DNA of 64,000 nt. Origin: Chloroflexota bacterium (GTDB taxonomy: Bacteria; Chloroflexota; Anaerolineae; Aggregatilineales; Phototrophicaceae). The stretch spans positions 31,151 to 95,150 of the forward strand of contig WTGO01000017.1 in NCBI GenBank assembly GCA_011523515.1. The letters run 5' to 3'. The stretch's first letter is position 1. Each line of letters opens with the position of its first letter. Made by a program: the position numbers and the translations under genes. This document shows positions 25,031-33,437 of the stretch, one piece after another. Under the pieces are notes generated by a model, which did no database searches, was not told where the DNA came from, and worked only from the letters and a program-made list of their open reading frames with translations.

Positions 25031-26265
25031 AAACGATCGTTACGCTCCAAGGCTCCCATGGTATACAATTGGCCGGAATTGAATCGACGAGACCAGCTCT
25101 CCAAATCGTTGCGGTCCCTAGGACGGCTGAAAGTCGGTATATCGCCGACTCGTTCCACAAGGACAATAGTAGAAAGTGGTAGCAAATTGAGTAAATAGGG
25201 AGAGTGGGTCGTGAGAATTACTTGCGACCGTCCGCTCTCAACAACGTCCCTTATCTCGTCGACAATTAGGTTCACGGCGCGTGGGTCTAATCCGTTCTCA
25301 ATCTCCTCAATAACGATAAGAGGGGGAGGGTTCGGATGACGGAATAGTGCCAATAACGCCAACAGACGCAGGGTGCCGGTAGATAGGAGCCAACCCATAA
25401 CCGTAAACTCAGCTTCTGTCATCTCTACGTGCATTTGCCGACCCAAGATGTCAGTGAGCACTGGCCTCAAGTCGCGAAGGTAGGGCATTACGTATTGCAT
25501 CGCCTCCAAAATGCCGTCGAATGTGTCTGGGTCATGTTCAATAATGTCGCTCACATATTCAGCAATATTTGTACCGTCAGAATTGAGGCGAATGGGCCCT
25601 CCGGTACGCTTTTGAGATTGCGGCTGGCCCATGCTATTGGGATTCATGGTGAGAAACTGCCACGACGAGATGACGTAAAATGCAGTTGCATTTACATTTA
25701 TTTGATTAGATTCACCTTCTTCCGGTGATGAGAAGATTGGCCAACATGTTCTTGGGAGTAAATATGGAAACTTGAACTCAGAGCTTTTTTTTGAGCTACG
25801 CTTAACAATTGTACGATTGCCAGCATCGATTCGAGTGTACTTTCTTCGTCCCTGCTTCCACGTTTCTTTGACAATCTGAATCTGCTTGTCATCATCGGGA
25901 TTGCCGACACTTACGGTATGTTGATGGACACTACGTCGACGATCTTTTCGCTGGCCAGGGAGCAAATGCCGAACATTGAACGTGATGGACTTCTTACGGG
26001 ATACATCTGATTGCGATAGGTCAGCGTCATCTACTGGCTTGGCGGCGTTAACGATATACTCAAAGCCTCGCCAGTTGTTCATAGATTCGTCTAGCCCTTC
26101 AGTCACCATGCGCTGATATGTTAGTAATCCCTCTATTAGACTGCTCTTGCCCGACCCATTATTCCCGATCAACACCGTCAGTGGTGAAAACTCTACAACG
26201 CCACTATCCTGAATGGCTTTGAAGTATTTTAGTTGAACTGATTCCAATACACGCTTGTCAGCCAT
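25027..26265 (-). CDS. AAA ATPase (AAA_15/AAA_21, OLD/SMC-like)
   Basis: A 412-residue ATPase of the OLD/RecF-like ABC group. Walker A is VLIGNNGSGKSSLIEG near residue 32, an ABC-signature-like segment LLSTGTLRLLALLALF near 285, Walker B PPLIVIEEIENGLDPRAV near 310, and a switch His in VILTTHSPYLLNLLP near 350. There is no Toprim domain in the same chain, unlike OLD or GajA; the partner gene downstream may supply it. It is oriented against the flanking fadN and thiolase genes and is clearly AT-richer, consistent with horizontal insertion as a defence cassette. Confidence 0.82.
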   Translation of the reverse strand: MADKRVLESVQLKYFKAIQDSGVVEFSPLTVLIGNNGSGKSSLIEGLLTYQRMVTEGLDESMNNWRGFEYIVNAAKPVDDADLSQSDVSRKKSITFNVRHLLPGQRKDRRRSVHQHTVSVGNPDDDKQIQIVKETWKQGRRKYTRIDAGNRTIVKRSSKKSSEFKFPYLLPRTCWPIFSSPEEGESNQINVNATAFYVISSWQFLTMNPNSMGQPQSQKRTGGPIRLNSDGTNIAEYVSDIIEHDPDTFDGILEAMQYVMPYLRDLRPVLTDILGRQMHVEMTEAEFTVMGWLLSTGTLRLLALLALFRHPNPPPLIVIEEIENGLDPRAVNLIVDEIRDVVESGRSQVILTTHSPYLLNLLPLSTIVLVERVGDIPTFSRPRDRNDLESWSRRFNSGQLYTMGALERNDRL

Positions 26266-26332
26266 CGCCGTTTCCTAACGTGCGTCGGTCGCCTTACCCA
26301 TAAGCGATTGCGCCCTCATGAGAATTGGTGTC

Positions 26333-26341
26333 ATTTTATCA
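26333..26341 (-). promoter_or_regulatory. extended -10 promoter element of the AAA/DUF4276 cassette
   Basis: On the minus strand TGATAAAAT, an extended -10, within TGTGATAAAATGACACC, 68 bp before the AAA ATPase start. No strong -35 is seen, as expected for extended -10 promoters. Confidence 0.4.
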
Positions 26342-26374
26342 CAGTTGAAGCCTTTGCAGAATGCGCATGATATA

Positions 26375-26402
26375 TTGACCGTACCTTGCTCTCTGCTACC
26401 AT
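26375..26402 (+). promoter_or_regulatory. promoter of the thiolase gene
   Basis: TTGACC at 26375-26380, 16 bp, then TACCAT at 26397-26402 preceded by TGC. Transcription would begin near 26409, which supports the thiolase start at 26439 over the earlier ATG at 26409. Confidence 0.45.
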
Positions 26403-26438
26403 GAGAATATGGCACAGTATGTATTGAAAGGTTCCTTC

Positions 26439-27623
26439 ATGCGCCAGGCAGTAATCGTGGCGGCATCGCGGACGGCAGTCGGCAAGGCCGTGCGCGGCAG
26501 CACCCGAAACGCGCGCTCGGACGAGATGGCGGCGACCGTCATCAGCGATCTGATGGCGAAGACAGCGGGCAAACTGGATCCCGCTGACGTAGACGATGTC
26601 ATTCTGGGCTGCGCCATGCCGGAGGGCTCGCAGGGCATGAACTTCGCCCGCGTGATCGCCTTGCGCTCTGGCCTGCCCGTCGATACGCCCGGCCAGACGG
26701 TCAACCGCTTTTGCTCCAGTGGCTTGCAGACGATCGCCCTGGCCGCCAACAGCATAATTGCCGACCAAGCGGATGTCGTGATTGCCGGCGGCGCCGAATC
26801 CATGTCCTCAGTGCCGATGACCGGGCATCGCCTCAGCCCCAATCCGCATATGGCTGCCAAGGACCCGAATGTTTACATGAGCATGGGCTTGACCGCCGAG
26901 CGCGTCGTCGACGAATTTGGCGTCAGCCGCGAAGATATGGACGAGTTCGCCTATCAAAGTCATCGCAAAGCGGCAGCGGCGACGGACGCCGGTTACTTCG
27001 CCGATGAGATTGTGCCCTTTGCCTGGGACGAGACAGTTGTCGGCGACAATGGTGCGCCGGCGACAGTCACGAAAGTTCTGGACCGTGACGAGCATCTGCG
27101 GCGCGAAACCACGCCCGAAGCCCTCGCTGGCTTGAAGCCGGTATTCAAACCCGGCGGCTCGGTAACGGCCGGTAATTCGAGCCCTCTCAGCGACGGCGCG
27201 GCCGCGGTCGTGGTGATGGAGCGCGAGAAAGCCGAGCGGCTGGGCCTGAGCCCTTTGGCGCGCTTTGTGGGCTTTGCCGTAGCCGGCGTACGACCGGAAG
27301 TCATGGGCGTCGGTCCCATCAGGGCCGTGCCAAAAGTGCTGGAGCGCTGTGGTTTGACACTCGACGACATTGATATCATCGAGCTCAATGAAGCCTTCGC
27401 CTCGCAGTCGCTGGCGGTGATGCGGGAACTGGAGCTGAACCCGCAGATCGTCAACGTCAACGGCGGCGCCATCGCGCTGGGTCATCCCTTGGGCTGTACC
27501 GGGGCGAAGCTCACTGTGCAGACCATCAACGAGATGAAACGCCGCGACAGCGAGTATGGCATGGTGACCATGTGCATCGGCGGCGGCATGGGCGCGGCGG
27601 GAATCTTTCAGAACTTGAATTAA
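26439..27623 (+). CDS. acetyl-CoA acyltransferase (thiolase, FadA type)
   Basis: Last step of beta-oxidation: CoA-dependent cleavage of 3-ketoacyl-CoA. The 394-residue product starts MRQAVIVAASRTAVGKAV, the standard thiolase N-terminus, with AAAGG 7 nt before the ATG. The nucleophilic Cys is in NRFCSSGLQTIALAAN near residue 89, the His in GGAIALGHPLGCTGAKL near residue 350 and the second catalytic Cys in MVTMCIGGGMGAAGIF near residue 380. Family motif NEAFASQSLAVMREL is present. It would form the trifunctional set with the FadN-type protein. Confidence 0.93.
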   Translation: MRQAVIVAASRTAVGKAVRGSTRNARSDEMAATVISDLMAKTAGKLDPADVDDVILGCAMPEGSQGMNFARVIALRSGLPVDTPGQTVNRFCSSGLQTIALAANSIIADQADVVIAGGAESMSSVPMTGHRLSPNPHMAAKDPNVYMSMGLTAERVVDEFGVSREDMDEFAYQSHRKAAAATDAGYFADEIVPFAWDETVVGDNGAPATVTKVLDRDEHLRRETTPEALAGLKPVFKPGGSVTAGNSSPLSDGAAAVVVMEREKAERLGLSPLARFVGFAVAGVRPEVMGVGPIRAVPKVLERCGLTLDDIDIIELNEAFASQSLAVMRELELNPQIVNVNGGAIALGHPLGCTGAKLTVQTINEMKRRDSEYGMVTMCIGGGMGAAGIFQNLN

Positions 27624-27657
27624 GATTCGGCAGCCGCCTACGCGCTCGGGAGCAGAG

Positions 27658-28425
27658 ATGTCCGCGTTTTATACGACGGTTGCGCGCTTCTACGATTCCG
27701 AAAACGCTGACAAGAGCGACGATCTGGAAATGTACAGCCGTCTCTCTGCCGAGCACGACGGCGAGATTCTCGATGTCGGCTGCGGCACCGGGCGAGTCTT
27801 GCTGCATCTGGCGCGCGAAGGCCGCCGCGTGTATGGAATCGACAACGACCGCGCCATGCTGGCTCGGCTGGACGCCAAGTTAGAGCAATTGCCTCAGCTG
27901 CGTCATTTGGTCTCGTACATTCACGGTGATATCCTCGCTCATTCGTGGGATCAGTCGTTCAGCTTGATCCTGCTGACCTACAATGCCTTGATGCATTTCC
28001 ACGAGCAGGACACGCAGATAGGTCTGCTGCAAAGATTGCGCGCTTGCCTGGCTGACGGCGGCCGGCTGGTCATGGACTTGCCCAACGCCGGGCCGGCTTT
28101 CGCTGCTGAAGACAGCGATGCCGTCATGTTTGAACGCAGTTTTCTGGACCGCGAAACCGGCCACCTGGTTATGCTGCAGTCGCTTAACTATTTGGACCGC
28201 GCCCAGCAAATGCTAACGGTGGAATGGATATATGATGAAGTAGACGGCAGCGGCGCAGTCAAACGACTCATCGCGCCCCACAAGCTGCGTTATTTCTTTT
28301 TGCCCGAGCTGCAACTGCTGCTGGAACGCGCCGGATTCACCCTGAGGGCAGTATATGGCGAACCAGACGGAGCGCCTTATGATTCCGACAGCGAGCGGAT
28401 GATTGTGCATGCAGCCGTCACATGA
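27658..28425 (+). CDS. class I SAM-dependent methyltransferase
   Basis: A 255-residue methyltransferase with motif I EILDVGCGTGRVLLHLAREG near residue 37, the acidic end of strand 2 VYGIDND and motif IV FSLILLTYNALMHFHEQDTQ. The C-terminal beta-sheet part (EWIYDEVDGSGAVKRLIAPHKLRYFFLPELQLLLERAGF) is typical of small-molecule methyltransferases. No substrate can be assigned. It follows the thiolase by 34 nt, and the lipoprotein gene starts inside its last codons, so the three may be co-transcribed. Confidence 0.85.
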   Translation: MSAFYTTVARFYDSENADKSDDLEMYSRLSAEHDGEILDVGCGTGRVLLHLAREGRRVYGIDNDRAMLARLDAKLEQLPQLRHLVSYIHGDILAHSWDQSFSLILLTYNALMHFHEQDTQIGLLQRLRACLADGGRLVMDLPNAGPAFAAEDSDAVMFERSFLDRETGHLVMLQSLNYLDRAQQMLTVEWIYDEVDGSGAVKRLIAPHKLRYFFLPELQLLLERAGFTLRAVYGEPDGAPYDSDSERMIVHAAVT

Positions 28426-29305
28426 TCCACTAGTCCAGCGCGCCCGGCCCTTGGGTTCTTGCATCCGGCGTCTGATTTTCTCGTCCCTGATAGTCGCCTC
28501 AATGCTTTTGCTGGCCGGCTGCCGCTTCCTGCGCCAATCCACGCCCGCCATTGCGCCCACAGCCACGATAATGCCCAGACATGACCCGATGCCCACCGTT
28601 GAGGTTTTGGATTCTGAAGCACTCTATGGACAGGATAGCCGCTCAATCGGCCAAACCAGCCCCGGCCTGGCGTCCTTCCCGGCCGGCGCGGTGCTGCCGC
28701 CAGTCCTGACCGGAGATTCGGAGCGCGGCGTTATCGTTCTACTTGATTCCAATACATTCTTGCGTGGCGAACTATTTCAGCCGGATGGCCAGCGGCGGCC
28801 GGGTATCTTGCTGCTCGGCGCGGATGTCTCCGGCTGGGGCCCCTTGCCCGAGCGCTTGTCTCAGCACGGTTTCGTTGTGCTGGTTCTGGAAATATGGCCT
28901 TTGACGCAAGCGCGTGACGTAGAGACGATGTTGCAGTCTTTGATCTCGCTTCCCAGTGTTGATGCCGGATCGATCGGAGTGATTGGGGCGGACTTCGCGG
29001 CGGATATCGCGGCGCTCGCTTGTGCCGTGAATTCCCTCTGCGATGCCTTGGCCCTGTTGGGCCCGCGATCGCGCGATACCTTGCTCAATATGCTGCCTTC
29101 CTATGGCGAAAGGCCCTTGTGGCTGGCGGCTGGCCAAGATGATGTCGAGTCATTCAGCGCGGCTTCGGCTTTGGCTAGGGCGGCAACCGGCGAGGCGCGG
29201 CTCTTTGAAGCGAGCGCGGGGCGGGGCCAGGCGCTGCTGCAGCTCCAACCCGATCTGGCGGATGAGCTGGTGTCGTGGATGCAGCGACACCTTCAAGACA
29301 GGTAG
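28409..29305 (+). CDS. lipoprotein with alpha/beta-hydrolase-like domain, catalytic residues not conserved
   Basis: A 298-residue secreted protein. The basic start and hydrophobic segment end in the lipobox LLLAGC (Cys near residue 37), so it is likely lipid-anchored. A Pro/Thr-rich linker follows. The rest resembles dienelactone-hydrolase-type alpha/beta hydrolases (PGILLLGADVSGWGPLPERLSQHGFVVLVLEI). At the nucleophile elbow it reads GVIGADFAADIAA where the family has GxSxG or GxCxG, and SAGRGQALL replaces the usual GAGHGF His loop. It may be non-catalytic, or use Asp. The start ATG overlaps the methyltransferase 3' end by 17 nt. Confidence 0.65.
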   Translation: MQPSHDPLVQRARPLGSCIRRLIFSSLIVASMLLLAGCRFLRQSTPAIAPTATIMPRHDPMPTVEVLDSEALYGQDSRSIGQTSPGLASFPAGAVLPPVLTGDSERGVIVLLDSNTFLRGELFQPDGQRRPGILLLGADVSGWGPLPERLSQHGFVVLVLEIWPLTQARDVETMLQSLISLPSVDAGSIGVIGADFAADIAALACAVNSLCDALALLGPRSRDTLLNMLPSYGERPLWLAAGQDDVESFSAASALARAATGEARLFEASAGRGQALLQLQPDLADELVSWMQRHLQDR

Positions 29306-29330
29306 CAATCGCGTATTCATTGAGGACAGG

Positions 29331-30479
29331 ATGGCCAGTATGTCTGAACTGCTACAGATGTTTCGATCACGGCAGCATGAAATGCTCGACCTGTTGCGGG
29401 CCATGGTGGAGCGGGAGTCGATTTCCCGCGACAAAGCCAAGGTGGACGTATTGGTAGATTTTATGGAAGCCCGGCTCAATAAGTTGAGCGCTGATGCTGT
29501 CGTGCGGCTTCCGCAAGACGAAGTTGGAGACTTTCTGCATGCCACATGGAATAGCTCAGCGCCGGGCAAGCCCTATCTGTTCCTGGCGCACATTGATACG
29601 GTGCACCCAGTTGGTTCGTTGACGACGATGCCGATTAAGATCGAAGACGGTCGCTTTTTCGGTCCCGGGTCGCTCGATATGAAAGCCGGCACGGTGATCG
29701 TCCTGGAAGCGATCAGGGCATTAGTTGAGCGCAAGCAACTGCCCAATCGCCCGATTCATCTGCTCATGACGACTGACGAAGAGATCGGCAGCCCCCACAG
29801 CGAGGCGCTGATCAAAGAGCTGGCGGTCGGCTGCGAATTGGTGTTGGTGACGGAGCCGGCCACACAAGAAGGCACGATCAAAACCTGGCGCAAGGGCGGC
29901 GGCAAATACGAATTGCTCATCGAAGGGCGCGCGTCTCATGCAGGAATCGCGCCGCACGAGGGCATCAACGCCATCATCGAGTTCGCGCAACAGGCGCTGG
30001 AGATCAACCGACTGAACGACCTCAAATACGGCACGTCGGTGTCGATTACTGTAGTCGAGGGTGGCTCGGCGGGCAACGTGATACCGGCTCAGGCGCGGGC
30101 GCATATCGACATACGAGTGTTAACCATGGAAGCCATGCGCAATCTGCACGAGGCCTTGAGCAACCTGCATCCGAAGATGCCGGGCGCCAAAGTGAGTTGC
30201 ATTCGTCAACATCATCGCCCGCCGATGGAACGGCGACCTGGCTTGTTCGAGAAGGCTGCCGCAATCGGCGAAAGACACGGCGTGACGATCTACGAAGGCG
30301 GCACCGGCGGCGGCTCCGATGGCAATTTCACGGCGGCCATGGGCATACCCACGCTGGACGGTCTGGGAGCGCACGGCGATGGCGCGCACGCCTTGCACGA
30401 GCACGTGATCATCGACAGTCTGCCTCGCCAGGCGACCCTGATCGCCGCTATCCTGCTGGAATGGGGCGACAGTATGTAG
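29331..30479 (+). CDS. M20-family metallopeptidase (glutamate carboxypeptidase/CPG2-like)
   Basis: Di-zinc amidohydrolase of 382 residues. Metal-ligand motifs are seen in order: LFLAHIDTVHPVGS (His, then Asp), GPGSLDMKAGT (bridging Asp), TTDEEIGSPHSEAL (catalytic and ligand Glu), VTEPATQEGTI (Glu) and LGAHGDGAHALHEHV (His) near the C-terminus. The dimerisation domain sits between about residues 180 and 290. The GPGxxDMK pattern matches carboxypeptidase G2-like enzymes that remove C-terminal Glu; the true substrate is unknown. Start ATG 29331 with GAGGACAGG just upstream. Confidence 0.85.
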   Translation: MASMSELLQMFRSRQHEMLDLLRAMVERESISRDKAKVDVLVDFMEARLNKLSADAVVRLPQDEVGDFLHATWNSSAPGKPYLFLAHIDTVHPVGSLTTMPIKIEDGRFFGPGSLDMKAGTVIVLEAIRALVERKQLPNRPIHLLMTTDEEIGSPHSEALIKELAVGCELVLVTEPATQEGTIKTWRKGGGKYELLIEGRASHAGIAPHEGINAIIEFAQQALEINRLNDLKYGTSVSITVVEGGSAGNVIPAQARAHIDIRVLTMEAMRNLHEALSNLHPKMPGAKVSCIRQHHRPPMERRPGLFEKAAAIGERHGVTIYEGGTGGGSDGNFTAAMGIPTLDGLGAHGDGAHALHEHVIIDSLPRQATLIAAILLEWGDSM

Positions 30480-30634
30480 CGCCCCGGTTTGCCGTTCGTC
30501 CAGCCCGTCTGCTGCTGGCGCTTGTCGACTTGCCACAATTCGCTCTGGTTTCTCTTGTAGATATATCACCATACTGTGGTGGCGATTGGCGGATACACTC
30601 TGCGTGCGCTCCAAGTATTGTGGATTGTCCGCAT

Positions 30635-31270
30635 ATGGAAGTACTCTTCGTATCCGCCTTCGCCATGTCGCTCGCTTTTGCGGCGCAGCCGGGCGTCATC
30701 GGCTTCGAGTCGCTGCGCCGCGGCCTGTCGCACGGCTGGAGCGCCGCCTTACATGTCGAGTTGGGCTCGCTGGTTGGTGACGGTGTCTGGGCGATTATCG
30801 CGCTTTTGGGCGCATCGTTACTCTTTCAGAATCGTCTGGTGACGCTCATCCTGGGGCTTTTCGGCTGCGCGCTCTTGCTGCGATTCGCCTGGGACGCCTG
30901 GGTGGCTTCGCGCGGGGAGGTTTCGCTGGCTGTTGCTGGCGACGGCCGCTCCAATCACTTGGCCGCGGGCGCTATGCTCTCCTTGTCGAATCCGCAGAAC
31001 ATCACTTTCTGGCTGGGCATGAGCGGCACGATCATCGGCATCGGTTTCCTCGATCCACAGCCGCTTCACTTGCTGGTCTTTTTTGCGGGATTCATGACCG
31101 CGCAAGTATGCTGGTGCTTCTTTTTCGCCACAGTCGTCGAGATTGGGCGCCGCCGTCTGCTGAACCAGCGCCTCTTCCGCTGCATCAATCTGGTCTGCGC
31201 CGTTTTTCTTGCCTATATGGGCGTCAAACTATTGCTGCAGACCGTATTGATGTCCGCAAATGCCTTCTAG
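30635..31270 (+). CDS. LysE/RhtB-family amino-acid exporter
   Basis: A 211-residue membrane protein with six likely segments. The N-terminus VLFVSAFAMSLAFAAQPGVIGFESLRRGLSHGWSAALHVELGSLVGD has the family's PG...R.G...G...G..GD pattern, and SLSNPQNITFWLGMSG matches the conserved NPK/NP region. Such exporters remove excess amino acids or dipeptides. Start taken at ATG 30635; about 155 bp without a gene precede it. It is next to an M20 peptidase, which would fit peptide breakdown and export (inference). Confidence 0.8.
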   Translation: MEVLFVSAFAMSLAFAAQPGVIGFESLRRGLSHGWSAALHVELGSLVGDGVWAIIALLGASLLFQNRLVTLILGLFGCALLLRFAWDAWVASRGEVSLAVAGDGRSNHLAAGAMLSLSNPQNITFWLGMSGTIIGIGFLDPQPLHLLVFFAGFMTAQVCWCFFFATVVEIGRRRLLNQRLFRCINLVCAVFLAYMGVKLLLQTVLMSANAF

Positions 31271-31277
31271 CCCTTGA

Positions 31278-31505
31278 CGAGTTCAGTGTCCGGAAGCCCC
31301 CTGGTCAAAGGAAGACGGCTTGCTGAAAGAGGCGCAAGAGAATACCGAGCTTATCCTGGGCGAATTCGTCAGAAGTTTCACAGGCCAGACGGTCAAAGTC
31401 GAATTCGAAAGCCAAAGGTCGTCGCCAAAACTGGACCCGTCATGCCGACCGAGAGCCTCCGGTGGCTGGCGCCACAACCGCTACAAAAATGTCTGGGAAA
31501 AGTGA
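31278..31505 (+). other. short open reading segment, possible gene remnant
   Basis: In the 237-bp gap between the exporter and HNH gene one plus-strand frame reads SKEDGLLKEAQENTELILGE followed by FVRSFTGQTVKVEFES, which looks like real protein of helix-strand type, then becomes Arg/Pro/Ser-rich noise before a stop. No ATG or ribosome site precedes it (TTG at 31320 is the only start). It may be the tail of a decayed gene. Not recognised. Confidence 0.25.
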
Positions 31506-31507
31506 GG

Positions 31508-32068
31508 CTAAATCTCGACGTAGCGTTTCCAGATTTCCGGCCCCGAAACCAGCGCGATCACCAGGTAGCTGGTCCGCGGAGTCTTGGGTTCCCAGCGCAA
31601 ACGCATGCCGGCGACATTATGCAAGCGATTGCCTTTGCGGTGGTTGCATTTGGCGCAGGCGCAGGCGGTATTGGACCAAGTGTCGCGGCCGCCTTTGCAG
31701 CGCGGGATGATGTGGTCGATGGTGAAATCACGCTTGCTGAGCACCTTGCCCCGGACTTGCGCGCCCAGCTTTACGCCGCAATAGATGCAGGTGTAGTCAT
31801 CGCGCACAAGCACGCCTTTGCGGCTCCAATGCGACTTGCGGCGCGGCACATTCACGAAGGACCGCAGCGCAATCACGGAGGGCACTTCGAATCTGTCGCG
31901 AACGGTCCTCAGGTAGAGTCCGGTCATCTCGACAGCGATCGCCTTGCCCCCGAGCAGCAAATTGAAAGCGCGCTGCACAGTAATCACTGACAGCGGTTCC
32001 CAGGTACTGCCGTTCAAGAGCAATACGCGTTGCTGCAAAACACCTGCCGTCGACACGATGCGCGGCAC
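31508..32068 (-). CDS. HNH endonuclease family protein
   Basis: A 186-residue protein. The N-terminal half (VLLLNGSTWEPLSVITVQRAFNLLLGGKAIAVE) is the conserved leader domain of a widespread stand-alone HNH family. The C-terminal half is the ββα-metal nuclease: RDDYTCIYCG, then FTIDHIIPRCKGGRDTWSNTACACAKCNHRKGNR, with His-Asn-His and zinc Cys pairs. Members are common in Chloroflexota and Cyanobacteria; their role is unknown, and they are not clearly mobile. The start is uncertain: GTG 32068 abuts the AAAGG site, GTG 32056 has better spacing. Confidence 0.8.
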   Translation of the reverse strand: MPRIVSTAGVLQQRVLLLNGSTWEPLSVITVQRAFNLLLGGKAIAVEMTGLYLRTVRDRFEVPSVIALRSFVNVPRRKSHWSRKGVLVRDDYTCIYCGVKLGAQVRGKVLSKRDFTIDHIIPRCKGGRDTWSNTACACAKCNHRKGNRLHNVAGMRLRWEPKTPRTSYLVIALVSGPEIWKRYVEI

Positions 32069-32108
32069 CTTTCAACTCAGCCCAGGACCATTTCAATCGC
32101 TCGCACAT

Positions 32109-32114
32109 ATTATA
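32109..32114 (-). promoter_or_regulatory. putative -10 box of the HNH gene
   Basis: A perfect TATAAT on the minus strand, within GGTATATAATATG, 40 bp before the HNH coding start. The -35 position holds GGCAAA, a weak match. Confidence 0.35.
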
Positions 32115-32325
32115 TACCACGAAAATTGTCGTTTGCCGAATGCGCGCTTGGCATTCAGACCAGTGGACGCACGGCGGACCCGCAGGTCAGCAGCGAGCAG
32201 GGCTCGCCATAACGCCGGGGTACAGTATGATGAGCGCGCCACCCTATGGTTGGCATTGCGTTTGGCGGCGGGATTAGCCCGCCCGCTACACGTACTACTG
32301 GAAAGGCAATTCACAGAGGCGGCGT

Positions 32326-33357
32326 ATGCTGGAGAAACCTGATTTTGCCGATGTCAGGATCATCAAGCTGCTTGAATCTCATTATGCGCTTCGCGTTCGC
32401 GCCTTGGAATTCTTGCCCGTTGGCAACGACCAGCGCGCTTGGGCTTATCGCGTCGAGGCCGAGGCCGCTGTCTACTTTCTCAAGCTGCGCCGAGGCGGCA
32501 CGCGGCCGGCTTCGCTGATCGCGCCGCACCATTTGAAGACCCAAGGCATTGAGCAAGTCGTGGCGCCGCTTGAGACGGTTGCTGGCGGGCTGCTGACGTC
32601 CGCAGGCGACTATGACCTAATCCTGTACCCCTTCATTGACGGCAGATCCGCCTGGCGGATGGCGATACCGCCGTCAAATTGGCGCGCATGGGGGGCGATT
32701 ATGCGCCGCATCCACAGCAGCTCGCTCAGCTCGCACGGGCTTGACGTGGTTGAACGTGAAGTCTTCGGGGTGAAGTGGTTGGATACGCTCGGCCGCGTGG
32801 AAGATTTATTGGGTCGGGGCGGCTATCGCGGCGAAGTCGCGGAAGCGGCGGCGCTCGTCTGGCGCGATCAGGCGGTGGAGATCATGCGCTGTCGCCGCAG
32901 ATACCTGGAGCTGGGCGCGTGCTTGGCAGCGGATCCGCCGCCATTCGTGCTTTGCCATGCCGATATTCACACGGCCAATATCATCCTCGATCGGCAGAGC
33001 GAGATTCGCATCGTCGATTGGGACGAAACTGTAATCGCGCCGAAAGAACGCGACCTGATGTTCTTTGTATATGACGGCCACAGGCCGGAGGAAACCGACG
33101 CTTTTTTTGCTGGATACGGCAGCGACGAGATCAATTGGCTAGCGATGGCCTACTACAAGTACGATTGGGTGGTTCAAGAATTTGCCGACTATGGGGAGCG
33201 CATCTTTCTCTCAAACGATATCGGCGTCAAGGACCTGGCGTCCGCCTTGAACGAATTCAAGCGGCTATTCGAGCCCGACGATGTGATTCAGCGCGCGCAT
33301 CGCGCCTTCAAGCGCATGCTGCGCGAGCCCGCATTTTCTCATATTTGCGTTGGCTAA
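32326..33357 (+). CDS. aminoglycoside-phosphotransferase-like (APH) kinase
   Basis: A 343-residue APH/choline-kinase-fold protein, closest in pattern to spectinomycin phosphotransferase APH(9). The catalytic loop is LCHADIHTANIIL (HxDxxxxN) near residue 207 and the metal-binding motif IRIVDWDETVIAPKERDL near residue 224. The Lys of the ATP site is probably in AVYFLKLRRGG near residue 49. Environmental members often act on other small molecules, so antibiotic resistance should not be assumed. Starts at ATG 32326, with a GC-rich palindrome (GGCGGGATTAGCCCGCC) just upstream. Confidence 0.78.
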   Translation: MLEKPDFADVRIIKLLESHYALRVRALEFLPVGNDQRAWAYRVEAEAAVYFLKLRRGGTRPASLIAPHHLKTQGIEQVVAPLETVAGGLLTSAGDYDLILYPFIDGRSAWRMAIPPSNWRAWGAIMRRIHSSSLSSHGLDVVEREVFGVKWLDTLGRVEDLLGRGGYRGEVAEAAALVWRDQAVEIMRCRRRYLELGACLAADPPPFVLCHADIHTANIILDRQSEIRIVDWDETVIAPKERDLMFFVYDGHRPEETDAFFAGYGSDEINWLAMAYYKYDWVVQEFADYGERIFLSNDIGVKDLASALNEFKRLFEPDDVIQRAHRAFKRMLREPAFSHICVG

Positions 33358-33396
33358 GCGTGGGCTGCATCGGACCGCGGTCGGCGCGAATGCTTC

Positions 33397-33402
33397 TATA
33401 AT
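33397..33402 (+). promoter_or_regulatory. putative -10 box of the alpha-2-macroglobulin gene
   Basis: A perfect TATAAT, 35 bp before the ATG at 33438, in the 80-bp gap after the kinase gene. No clear -35 hexamer. Confidence 0.35.
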
Positions 33403-33437
33403 GGTAGATTGAGAATACCTGTAGCGAGGCTGACGCC

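Noticed and set aside
32326..33357. Calling the APH-like kinase an antibiotic-resistance gene
   Set aside because: Only the kinase fold and catalytic motifs can be read; many environmental members act on other substrates.
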